From the NCBI GenBank assembly GCA_934636045.1, contig CAKTZP010000018.1, forward strand, positions 1 to 22,084: 22,084 nucleotides of DNA, written 5' to 3'. Below are positions 15,825-22,084 of this stretch, in pieces (position 1 is the first letter of the stretch; every line of letters starts with the position of its first letter). The translations under genes and the position numbers were made by a program. The DNA is from an uncultured Oscillospiraceae bacterium. GTDB taxonomy: Bacteria > Bacillota > Clostridia > Oscillospirales > Oscillospiraceae. Under the pieces are notes generated by a model. The model was not told the origin of the DNA. It saw only the letters and a list, made by a program, of their open reading frames with translations, and did no database searches.

Positions 15825-16673
15825 GTTCTGTGCCAGAAAAACCTGTGAATAATTCTCTCTGAGCATCATGCACGAAACCGCCGCGGACTCAAAGGCATCG
15901 AAAATGCCGAACACCGCCGAGCCGCTGCCCGTCATGAGCGCGCCGTAGGCACCGTAGGTCATCAAAATCGACTTGATATAATTCAGCTCCGGGTGCGCCG
16001 GAACGGTCACCTGCTCAAACACGTTGCAAAGCTGCTTGCCGATCCGCTCCAGATCGCCCTTCTGCAGTGCAGCACGCATGGCCGTCGTATCCGGCCGCTC
16101 GCCGACCGAAATGGCGTCGAGCTGTGCATACAGCTCCGGCGTGGAGAGGGAGAGCTCCGGCTTACAGATCACGTAGGTCATCTCCGGTGCGGGCGGCAGC
16201 TGCGTGATCCGTTCGCCGCGTCCCTCGGCCAGCGCCGTGCCGCCGAGTACGCAGAACGGAACGTCCGAGCCGAGCCGTGCACCGAGCTCCGCCAGCGCCG
16301 GAAGCGAGAGCGGCGCGTCAAACGCGCGGTTCAGCGCCCGCAGCACAGCCGCCGCATCAGCACTCCCCCCTGCCATTCCGGCCTCGGAGGGAATGCGTTT
16401 GACGATGCGGATCGTCAGACCGTCGACGGACTTGTGCAGCTCCTTCAGATACAGCTCCGCCGCGCGCCATGCGAGGTTTGTCCCGTCCGTCGGAATGCCC
16501 TCAGCGTCGCATTCCAGCCGCCACGGTGCGTGCGTGTCCAGCTCCAGCGTGATATCGTCGCGGACAGAGACCGTCTGCATAACGGAACGCAGGTCATGAT
16601 ACCCGTCCGCGCGGCGGTCAAGCACGTCAAGGGTCAAATTGAGCTTTGCAAAGGCGCTTTCGTTCAGAATCAT
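15813..16673 (-). CDS. ispE: 4-diphosphocytidyl-2-C-methyl-D-erythritol kinase
   Basis: 286 residues, normal length. It phosphorylates CDP-methylerythritol in the MEP pathway to isoprenoid precursors, using ATP in the cytosol. It is a GHMP kinase with catalytic-type Lys10 in AFAKLNLTLDV, the family DGYHDLRSVMQTV segment, the ATP-binding glycine loop PSEAGMAGGSADAAA (95-109) and Asp137 in GSDVPF. The late GSGSAVFGIF motif is also present. The more usual GLGGGSSDAA is GMAGGSADAA here, which is tolerable. The ATG at 16673 overlaps the stop of the DUF1015 gene as ATGA, with AGAAGGAT upstream, so the two are translationally coupled. No other MEP pathway gene is near. Followed by the hairpin ahead of spoIIR. 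Confidence 0.97.
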   Translation of the reverse strand: MILNESAFAKLNLTLDVLDRRADGYHDLRSVMQTVSVRDDITLELDTHAPWRLECDAEGIPTDGTNLAWRAAELYLKELHKSVDGLTIRIVKRIPSEAGMAGGSADAAAVLRALNRAFDAPLSLPALAELGARLGSDVPFCVLGGTALAEGRGERITQLPPAPEMTYVICKPELSLSTPELYAQLDAISVGERPDTTAMRAALQKGDLERIGKQLCNVFEQVTVPAHPELNYIKSILMTYGAYGALMTGSGSAVFGIFDAFESAAVSCMMLRENYSQVFLAQNVSF

Positions 16674-17911
16674 TTGATCCTTCTGCCCTCAAGATAGTAG
16701 CGTTTTTCGCGGCTGTGACCCATGGAGAAGGTCTTGCGCGGCAGAATGCCGTCAGCGATAACGCCGCGGAAAAGCTGGCTCTTTTCCATAGCCGGCAGCA
16801 GGAAGCCGATGGCATTTTCCTGCTTGGCAAGGTCGATGAGTGCATCGTCGTCATGGATATAGTCGATCTCGCCCTCGTGCTCCTTCAGGTAGCTATCAAG
16901 GAAGCCCTGCAGCACGCCGACCGCGAGCTGGCTCTTGGCCTTGTCGAGGCTGACGGTGCCGGATTCCGTGCCGATGTACCACTTGACCTCAAAGCCGCCC
17001 TCTGCGCAGGCCTCGTTCTTCAGCGCAGCAAGCAGCGCCTTCGGATCGCACTTGGTCACGACGCGGTGGATCGGCTCAAATACCTGTGCCTCATCGTGGA
17101 TATTCTCCAGCTCGACCAGGGCAAAGCGCGCGGGATGGCTGCTCAGATCCTCGCCGGGATGATTGGCCTTGAGCTCCTCGTAGCAGGACTTTGCGGTCGC
17201 CAGCGAGTGGTTGCCGTCACCGACAGCAAAAACCATGGCAGCGCCCTTGAGATCGGCGTACTTCTTGCCGACGTTGACGGAATACTCGGTCAGGCGGTCG
17301 TTGAACGCTGCAGCCTCCGCACCGTCAACGAGCCAGCCGGCAATGTGGTTGCCGCCCTCCATGAGCTCAAAGTCATAGAGCTTGGTCAGCCCCTGCTTGT
17401 GCGCGGCGATCGGCTCGATGAGAACCTTGTCATGGTCGTCGCAGAGCATCAGAATGTGCGGCAGCTCAATGGGCGCGTCGCGGCGCACGCGCATGCGCGG
17501 CGGGATGCGCTCAACGACCGTGCGCTCCGTGGCGCGAATGGGCGAGGTGGAGCCGGTGGAATAGTCATATGCATCGAGGTCGACCATGCCGACCAAGCCC
17601 TTCCGGACGGTGCCGTTTTCCAGAGTACGCTCGACATAGACGAACGAATTCGGGTAGGTACGGAAGATGTTCTCCTTCAGATACTCCGCCATGGTGCGGT
17701 TGATGAGCGCGGTGTGCTCGGCCTCCTTCTCAGTGCCCAGCTCCGCCTCGGGAAGGATGAGGTTGATGGTAGACGGCGCGCCCTCCGCGTTCTTGCGTAC
17801 GCGCTCCCAATATGCAGGGTCAGAGGTAAACTGGTCGCAGGCGATGACCGCCCACTTTTCCATCGACTCGACCTGCGGGAAGAGGATATCCGCCGGTAAA
17901 AAAGCATTCAT
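16670..17911 (-). CDS. DUF1015 family protein (COG4198)
   Basis: 413 residues of a widespread cytosolic family without an established biochemical role. The family features are clear: a start of FLPADILFPQ (4-13), an IRATERTVVERIPPR segment (125-139), and MVFAVGDGNHSLATAKSCY (226-244) holding the most conserved GDGNHS. The end KTFSMGHSREKRYYLEGRRI is also typical. In other Firmicutes it often sits next to serine biosynthesis genes, but here it is first in an operon with ispE, overlapping it by ATGA. The ATG at 17911 has AAAGGCGG about 9 bases ahead. No disorder, frameshift or domain loss was seen. The family is certain; function is not. Confidence 0.93.
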   Translation of the reverse strand: MNAFLPADILFPQVESMEKWAVIACDQFTSDPAYWERVRKNAEGAPSTINLILPEAELGTEKEAEHTALINRTMAEYLKENIFRTYPNSFVYVERTLENGTVRKGLVGMVDLDAYDYSTGSTSPIRATERTVVERIPPRMRVRRDAPIELPHILMLCDDHDKVLIEPIAAHKQGLTKLYDFELMEGGNHIAGWLVDGAEAAAFNDRLTEYSVNVGKKYADLKGAAMVFAVGDGNHSLATAKSCYEELKANHPGEDLSSHPARFALVELENIHDEAQVFEPIHRVVTKCDPKALLAALKNEACAEGGFEVKWYIGTESGTVSLDKAKSQLAVGVLQGFLDSYLKEHEGEIDYIHDDDALIDLAKQENAIGFLLPAMEKSQLFRGVIADGILPRKTFSMGHSREKRYYLEGRRIK

Positions 17912-17971
17912 AACATAATCCGCCTTTCGTACAATTCGTTATTCTGCGCATACCACGCATTTTACCAGATT

Positions 17972-18000
17972 ATTATACCGCATTCCCGCAGAATTTCCTA
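17972..18000 (-). promoter_or_regulatory. Probable promoter for DUF1015-ispE
   Basis: A consensus -10 TATAAT lies on the minus strand at 17972-17977, about 60 bases ahead of the ATG. The matching -35 (TAGGAA at 17995-18000) is poor, so only the -10 is well supported. Confidence 0.45.
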
Positions 18001-18046
18001 GTCCGGATGTCTCGTCTTTTTTTACAAATTTCCGCGCGATTTTTGC

Positions 18047-18076
18047 GTATAGTGCCCAAAAAATCCGCCCATACTA
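18047..18076 (+). promoter_or_regulatory. Sigma-G/F-type promoter for the DUF378 gene
   Basis: Plus strand: GTATA (18047-18051), 18 bases, CATACTA (18070-18076). Both boxes and the spacing match the known sigma-G pattern GHATR-N18-CATWMTA with no mismatch. Read as sigma-F (GTATA-N15-GCCCATACTA) it has one mismatch. Start near 18083, 23 bases ahead of the ATG. Confidence 0.72.
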
Positions 18077-18105
18077 GAAGCAGCAAAAAAACAGGAGGAA
18101 TTATC

Positions 18106-18318
18106 ATGGACACACTTGCACTGATTTTGAGCATTATCGGCTCGCTGAACTGGGGGCTGGTCGGGATCTTTCGGTTTGATCTGGTTGCGTGGCTGTTCGG
18201 CGGGCAAACCGCTCTTGTCAGCCGCATCATTTATACCGTCGTCGGTCTGGCCGGACTGTGGTGTATTTCTCTGCTCTTCCGTAAGCGCGCGCTTGCAACA
18301 AATAGCGACGATATGTAA
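18106..18318 (+). CDS. DUF378 small membrane protein
   Basis: 70 residues with two membrane segments (about 3-25 and 36-57). The DUF378 signature is complete: ILSIIGSLNWGLVGIF, FDLVAWLFGG and SRIIYTVVGLAGLW, with a short charged tail (RKRA to DDM) after the second helix. The function of the family is not established. The ATG at 18106 follows GGAGGAATTATC; the upstream in-frame ATG at 18007 lies ahead of the promoter and is rejected. The perfect forespore-type promoter suggests expression in the developing spore, which is inference from sequence alone. Single gene, divergent from DUF1015 and convergent with the DHHW gene. Confidence 0.93.
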   Translation: MDTLALILSIIGSLNWGLVGIFRFDLVAWLFGGQTALVSRIIYTVVGLAGLWCISLLFRKRALATNSDDM

Positions 18319-18324
18319 AAAGAC

Positions 18325-18359
18325 GCACAGCCTTTCCGGGTCACCCGGAAAAGCTGTGC
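18325..18359. terminator. Bidirectional terminator between the DUF378 and DHHW genes
   Basis: GCACAGC (18325-18331) pairs with GCTGTGC (18353-18359), and TTTCCGGG with CCCGGAAA inside after one mismatch, around a TCA loop. ATTTTTTGTTTTT follows on the plus strand and GTCTTTTTAC on the minus strand. Confidence 0.93.
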
Positions 18360-18373
18360 ATTTTTTGTTTTTG

Positions 18374-19723
18374 TCACTCGACCAGCCGGTTGAGCCATGC
18401 GACATAGGATTCTGAAGAGAGCATCATCGGGTAGTCCAGAATGATGCAGTCGTCCACGCCCTGCTCCTTGGCGAAGCTGACAAGGTCAAGGTCGGGCTTG
18501 CCGTCGCGATTGAACTCACGCGGGTCGATGGCAATGATCTTACTGTAGTGGCTGGTCAGCCACGGAGCAAAGGCATTGCCGTAGGATTCCTTGATGAGCA
18601 TGCACACCGGACCCTCGACGTCGGTGTTAATGATCGTGACCGGATGGTCGCCGCCGAGGAAGGTCAGATACTTGTTCGACACATCCGAGCCGATATAGCT
18701 GATGCAGCCCATTGGAATTTCATTCGAGAGGGTCGCGTCCTCATAGTAGCCGGTGTCGGTGTCGACATACGGACGGTAATAGTACAGGGTGTCCGGATGA
18801 TTCGCCAGCACGGCAGCCTGCGGATAGCCGGAAAGGTAGTTGTACATTGAGCCGAGGAAATTGTCGTACTGTCCCTTTTCAAACCTGCTCAGATCCGCTG
18901 CCGTAAAGCCCGCGGATTCGCAGAAGGCCGCGTAGGCATAGTATGCACCCAGCTGCGTCCAGTGGTGGTCGGTGCGGAAGTAAAGGTATTCCTCCGTATG
19001 CGCCGCCAGCTTAGCATAGGCGTCAACCGTTTTAACGTTGCTGCCCAGCTTTTCATAGCAGAAGCCGATCATCTTGCTCTGCGAGGAATCGCCGGTGTGA
19101 TAGTCGTTCGGCGCATAGAACTCTGCGCCGTTCGGGACGAGAATATTGAAGGTGCGCACGTCCTTGCCCAGCGCCGTTGCGATGCTCGTCACTGCGTCAG
19201 AATAGCTTTCCATCACATCATAGTTTGCATACGGTACCTCAATGGCGCGGTCGCCGACGAGCAGCGCCTGCCCCAAGTCCTCGGCCACGACGTTATTGTT
19301 GTCCACGCGCTCGGTGGCCTGCGTGGGCTCGGCGGTGACGGGCTCGGTTGGAGTGCTTGGGTCGGTCGTCGCGTTGGAATCCGGCTCGGTCGGTTGGGTC
19401 GTCGCCCCTTCGGTAGGCTTGAGTGCCTCGCCGCCGTTGGCCGCGCCGCCGTTGACCTTGATGATCAGGGAAACATCGTCTCCGCTGCCGGAATAGTGAT
19501 AAAAGCCGTTGAGCTTCGTATTTGCGTTTTTCAGCGTTTTATTGTCGCTGAACGCGGCGGAATAATAGCTGCGGTAGCCGCTGAAGTAGCTGCCGTTCAT
19601 CAGCCCGGAAAAGCTCAGCGTCGGCTTTTTTCCGGAGGCCTTCGGGCTGAACAGCGCCACAATGCCGAATACCAGCAGCAAACCGAGCACAAGGCCGGTC
19701 AGGATGGAATAAATTCGTTTCAT
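18374..19723 (-). CDS. DHHW family protein (acyl-transfer partner of MBOAT)
   Basis: 449 residues. A single N-terminal membrane anchor (about 8-26) leaves the rest outside. The family-naming motif is FRTDHHW (249-255), followed by TQLGAYYAY, and a probable active Ser380 in KESYGNAF. It is related to the AlgJ/AlgX and DltD type of SGNH-like proteins, which work with an MBOAT protein to move acyl groups, usually acetyl, onto an exported polymer. Unusually, a Thr/Pro/Glu-rich stretch of about 45 residues (100-145, many PTE and TEP units) interrupts the protein, looking like a flexible wall-spanning linker. The ATG at 19723 has GAGGGAGGG upstream, and the MBOAT gene ends 15 bases before it, so the two are one operon. 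The polymer is not identified. Confidence 0.92.
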   Translation of the reverse strand: MKRIYSILTGLVLGLLLVFGIVALFSPKASGKKPTLSFSGLMNGSYFSGYRSYYSAAFSDNKTLKNANTKLNGFYHYSGSGDDVSLIIKVNGGAANGGEALKPTEGATTQPTEPDSNATTDPSTPTEPVTAEPTQATERVDNNNVVAEDLGQALLVGDRAIEVPYANYDVMESYSDAVTSIATALGKDVRTFNILVPNGAEFYAPNDYHTGDSSQSKMIGFCYEKLGSNVKTVDAYAKLAAHTEEYLYFRTDHHWTQLGAYYAYAAFCESAGFTAADLSRFEKGQYDNFLGSMYNYLSGYPQAAVLANHPDTLYYYRPYVDTDTGYYEDATLSNEIPMGCISYIGSDVSNKYLTFLGGDHPVTIINTDVEGPVCMLIKESYGNAFAPWLTSHYSKIIAIDPREFNRDGKPDLDLVSFAKEQGVDDCIILDYPMMLSSESYVAWLNRLVE

Positions 19724-19738
19724 TTCGGTATCCCTCCC

Positions 19739-21145
19739 TCAGAAGGTTGCATAGAGCGACGGCTTGCTTGCCGCCCCGGCGAGCGAGACCGTGCAAAGGT
19801 ACAGCAGCACCGCCGCAAACACAAGCATTCCCGCCGCATAGACGCACTGCCAGACGGTGATGCGGTTGCCCTTCGCGTTGCGGAGGAAGATGTTGCTCCA
19901 GATCGCGCTGAGCCAGCGCGGCAGGACGGAGCTGCCGACGACGCACAGCACCAGCAGCGGCAGGGAGTTCTTCAGCAGCACGCCGACCGATGCGCCCCAG
20001 AAACTGCCCGCGCCGAACATCATGCCCAAGGTCTTTCCGAGCGCCGCCATATCCTCGTTGGCAAAGATGACCCAGCCGAAGAGGACGAAGAGCATCGTGA
20101 TCAGATTGCGCACGACAAACGGCACACGCTCCAGCTTCGGCATGAGGAGCTTTTCGGCCGTCAGCAGGACAAAGAAGTACAGCCCCCAAATCAGGTAATT
20201 CCAATGCGCCCCGTGCCACAGGCCGGTCAGCGCCCAGACGACAAAGAGGTTCAGAATCTGCCGCGCCCGTCCCTTGCGGTTGCCGCCGAGGGGGATGTAC
20301 ACATAGTCGCGGAAGAAGCTGCCCAACGTCATATGCCAGCGCCGCCAGAATTCCGTGATGGACTTGGACGCATAGGGCAAATCGAAGTTTTCTGGATAGC
20401 GGAAGCCGAACATGCGCCCCAGCGCAATGGCCATGTCTGTGCAGCCGGAGAAGTCAAAGTAGATATAGAACATGAAGAACAGCGCGCCGAGCCATGCGCC
20501 TGCTCCGAACTTTTCGTTGGCAAATTGTTGATAGAAATTATAGGCATAGTCCGCGATCAGAACTTTTTTCGCCAAGCCGACCACGAAACGCACCAAGCCT
20601 TGGAACACCGCGCGCGGCTGGCATTTGCGCGAATAGAGCTGCTGCTCCACCTGCGCATAGCGAACGATGGGGCCCATCGGCATCTTCGGGAACATCGCCA
20701 AAAACAGCAGGAATTTCTTAAAATTCTCCGCCGGCTCGCATTTCTCGCGGTATACGTCAACATGGTAGGAAATCAGCTGGAAGGTATAGAACGAAATGCC
20801 GATCGGCGCGACGAGAGAAACCGCCCCGCCGCCGTCCGCGCCGGTGATACCGAAAATTCCCAGCAGGAAATTCAGATATTTAAACAGCACCAGCACGCCG
20901 ATGTTCAGCGCCAGCGGCAGGATCAGCGACTTCTTGTTCCCCGGCGTCACATAGTCCGACATGCGGTAGTTCAAAAACGCCGTCAAAAGCAGCAGCGGCA
21001 CATAGTACAGCTGGCCGAACGCGTACAAAATCAGACTCGCGGCGAGCAGCACCGTGTTCTTCTGCTCCATCCGCGGCACGAGGTAATAAACCGCAAAGAT
21101 CAGCGGCATTAGAATAAAAATAAAGTGTAAGTTCGAAAATTCCAC
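19739..21145 (-). CDS. MBOAT family membrane O-acyltransferase (AlgI-like)
   Basis: 468 residues, polytopic with about 11 membrane segments. It is expected to carry an acyl group across the membrane to modify an extracellular polysaccharide or teichoic acid. The MBOAT core is clear: MFPKMPMGPIVRY (151-163), YIYFDFSGCTDMAIALGRMFG (about 228-247), SITEFWRRWHMTLGSFFRDY (His271), VYIPLGGNRKG and ALTGLWHGAHWNY (His311). The two His positions match the essential pair in AlgI. The start is GTG at 21145, with AGAGGGA about 6 bases upstream. The DHHW gene follows at 15 bases. A weak promoter (TTGAAA, 17 bases, TAAATT) may lie near 21195-21223 but is not convincing. Confidence 0.95.
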   Translation of the reverse strand: MEFSNLHFIFILMPLIFAVYYLVPRMEQKNTVLLAASLILYAFGQLYYVPLLLLTAFLNYRMSDYVTPGNKKSLILPLALNIGVLVLFKYLNFLLGIFGITGADGGGAVSLVAPIGISFYTFQLISYHVDVYREKCEPAENFKKFLLFLAMFPKMPMGPIVRYAQVEQQLYSRKCQPRAVFQGLVRFVVGLAKKVLIADYAYNFYQQFANEKFGAGAWLGALFFMFYIYFDFSGCTDMAIALGRMFGFRYPENFDLPYASKSITEFWRRWHMTLGSFFRDYVYIPLGGNRKGRARQILNLFVVWALTGLWHGAHWNYLIWGLYFFVLLTAEKLLMPKLERVPFVVRNLITMLFVLFGWVIFANEDMAALGKTLGMMFGAGSFWGASVGVLLKNSLPLLVLCVVGSSVLPRWLSAIWSNIFLRNAKGNRITVWQCVYAAGMLVFAAVLLYLCTVSLAGAASKPSLYATF

Positions 21146-21324
21146 AGGCTTCCCTCTTCTCCGTCAGGCTGCGACATCTGCTACGATTTCAATTTACCAT
21201 AACCCCACCGAGATTTCAACAACAAATTTACATAATACCGAAATTATTTACACATCGCTACCTTTTCCGCGTCGTCTGCGCGGCTTGGCTAAGGGATTCT
21301 ATGCAAACCAACACAGAAAAAGCA

Positions 21325-21346
21325 CGGCAGGCCGAACGGCCTGCCG
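21325..21346 (-). terminator. Terminator after the 131-residue membrane protein gene
   Basis: CGGCAGGCC (21325-21333) pairs perfectly with GGCCTGCCG (21338-21346) around a GAAC loop. On the minus strand TGCTTTTTCTG follows, 20 bases past the stop codon at 21366. The rest of 21146-21365 holds no gene. Confidence 0.9.
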
Positions 21347-21365
21347 CACCTTTCGAATCAAATCA

Positions 21366-21761
21366 TTACGCGGGCTTTTTTGTCCGCAGCGCAAGCAAGA
21401 GCAAGCACGCTCCAACGAGCAGCTCGCCGATGACAATGACCAGTCCCAGCACATGAATACCGGTATTGCGGATGCCGAAGCAAAGCGTGTGGGCGATTGA
21501 CCAAGCGGACGAAAGAAGCAGCAAAATTGCCGGAACAAACGGGCGCCGGCGAAGACTGCACAGTCCGATGACCAGCGCAAGCAGCATCACCGCGCCGCCG
21601 ATCTGATACGCGCCAAGTCCGCCCATCGGAACAGAGCTATAGAAGCTCTCGAACTGCGGCGACCCGTTATCCGTTCCGTAGGAGTATTCACACCCCTTCA
21701 CAAACGTCAATGCAAAGAGGATCGCCAGCAGGATATAAAGCAGCCATGTTTTCTTCTTCAT
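21366..21761 (-). CDS. Unrecognised small membrane protein
   Basis: 131 residues, not recognised. It begins MKKKTWLLYILLA with a signal-like helix (5-20) ending near VKGC, which is only a poor lipobox because of the Lys. An extracellular-looking polar loop of about 25 residues follows (YGTDNGSPQFESFYSSVP). Three further hydrophobic segments come at about 50-66, 75-92 and 101-124, then a basic tail RTKKPA. Four membrane segments with a small outer loop is the best description. The ATG at 21761 is chosen because GGGAGGTG lies about 7 bases ahead; a GTG nine bases upstream overlaps that motif. It is a single gene with its own promoter and terminator, between the MBOAT gene and the M23 gene end. 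Confidence 0.8.
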   Translation of the reverse strand: MKKKTWLLYILLAILFALTFVKGCEYSYGTDNGSPQFESFYSSVPMGGLGAYQIGGAVMLLALVIGLCSLRRRPFVPAILLLLSSAWSIAHTLCFGIRNTGIHVLGLVIVIGELLVGACLLLLALRTKKPA

Positions 21762-21781
21762 CGGTGTCACCTCCCAAGCTC

Positions 21782-21810
21782 ATCTTATCATGCAAATTGT
21801 CATTTGTCAA
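21782..21810 (-). promoter_or_regulatory. Sigma-A promoter for the 131-residue membrane protein gene
   Basis: Minus strand: -35 TTGACA (21805-21810), 17-base spacer, -10 TAAGAT (21782-21787) with an extended TG. The gene's ribosome binding site follows within about 12 bases of the -10, so the leader is very short. Confidence 0.78.
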
Positions 21811-21839
21811 TATAATGCGGTCAACTTTTTTTATTACGT

Positions 21840-21971
21840 TCAAAGCGGTCGGTTACTGCTGCGTTCCGTTCGCAGCGCCGCTCTCGTTTCCCCGACGACC
21901 GTATTTTGCAGCAGGAGCAGGGCGGTCATGGCGATGTCTGCCGCCATGCGGATGATCTGTTTCGGCTTCAT
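21840..21971 (-). pseudogene. 43-codon ORF, possible truncated DUF4405-like remnant
   Basis: A short frame beginning MKPKQIIRMAADIAMTALLL, one base after the stop of the M23 gene, and ending RTERSSNRPL. The first 22 residues resemble the opening membrane helix of DUF4405-type cytochrome-b-like proteins. The rest is hydrophilic and no second helix follows, so it looks cut short. No good ribosome binding site is seen. It may be a decayed fragment, a genuine small gene coupled to the M23 gene, or chance. Confidence 0.35.
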
Positions 21972-21972
21972 C

Positions 21973-22084
21973 TTACAGGCCAAGGCCGTCCAGCCATGAG
22001 GTCACGTCTTCCTGCGCGCCGTCGACGCAGGAGCCGTTCACGCGCACCTCATAATGCAGATGCGGTCCTGTGGCCATGCCGGTC
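21973..22084 (-). CDS. M23 family metallopeptidase, C-terminal fragment
   Basis: Only the last 36 or so codons are in the window, open at the right edge. The frame reads TGMATGPHLHYEVRVNG, the end of a peptidase M23 (LytM-like) domain, with the HLH zinc-ligand and catalytic motif. It is followed by a variable tail DVTSWLDGLGL and a stop at 21973. M23 enzymes cut peptide bridges in peptidoglycan, or act as sporulation or division regulators when inactive. The HxH here suggests an intact active site, but the first zinc ligands lie outside the window. Confidence 0.88.
   Translation of the reverse strand, partial: TGMATGPHLHYEVRVNGSCVDGAQEDVTSWLDGLGL

Noticed and set aside
16646..17899. A 417-residue plus-strand frame opposite the DUF1015 gene
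   Set aside because: It mirrors a well supported gene, has no ribosome binding site or promoter, and shows no family signature.
18962..21112. A 716-residue open frame on the plus strand
   Set aside because: It runs antisense across the DHHW and MBOAT genes, which have clear family motifs, ribosome binding sites and terminators. Its translation is rich in Arg, His, Gln and Ala with no recognisable domain, as expected for the complement of GC-rich coding DNA.
1..22084. CRISPR arrays, tRNA or rRNA genes, transposase genes, phage modules
   Set aside because: No regularly spaced repeats, cloverleaf-like segments, rRNA signatures, or transposase, integrase or capsid-like proteins were seen on reading both strands.

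Overview
The window looks like chromosomal DNA from an endospore-forming, GC-rich Clostridia, most like the gut Oscillospiraceae group. This rests on spoIIR, a Firmicutes-type addB/addA pair, DUF1540 and DUF378 proteins, strong AGGAGG-like ribosome binding sites, and TTGACA/TATAAT promoters with 17-base spacing. The family-level guess is inference. No tRNA, rRNA, CRISPR array or insertion sequence with a transposase was seen.

Layout from left to right. 1-2100 (minus): a surface-polysaccharide cassette of a PqqD-like protein, a small signal-peptidase-like protein and a CapD/PglF-type nucleotide-sugar dehydratase cut by the window edge, all behind one strong promoter. 2118-5079 (minus): a secreted GH25 muramidase with five Ig-like repeats, and its promoter. 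5080-5439: a gene-free stretch with nested inverted repeats that looks like a small non-coding mobile or repeat element. 5440-6336 (minus) and 6441-7265 (plus): a TIM-barrel sugar isomerase/epimerase-like protein and a YihY membrane protein, divergently transcribed from two promoters that physically overlap. 7296-7466 (minus): a small Cys-rich DUF1540 protein. 7627-8277 (plus): ribulose-phosphate 3-epimerase.

8322-17911 is a minus-strand block, in transcription order DUF1015 protein, ispE, spoIIR, addB, addA. The first two overlap by ATGA. A terminator-like hairpin lies between ispE and spoIIR, and a good forespore-sigma promoter sits inside its upstream arm. addB and addA overlap by 8 bases and end at a bidirectional terminator shared with rpe. 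18106-18318 (plus) is a DUF378 membrane protein behind a perfect sigma-G/F-type promoter. 18374-21145 (minus) is an MBOAT O-acyltransferase plus DHHW-protein pair for acylating an exported polymer. 21366-21761 (minus) is an unknown membrane protein. At the right edge are a 43-codon ORF (possible DUF4405-like remnant) and the C-terminus of an M23 peptidase.

Taken together the region mixes envelope functions (polysaccharide synthesis, polymer acylation, GH25 and M23 wall hydrolases), housekeeping (rpe, ispE, AddAB repair) and sporulation signalling (SpoIIR). The most interesting signals are regulatory: the spoIIR promoter/terminator overlap, the forespore-type promoter on the DUF378 gene, and the interlocked divergent promoters near 6400.
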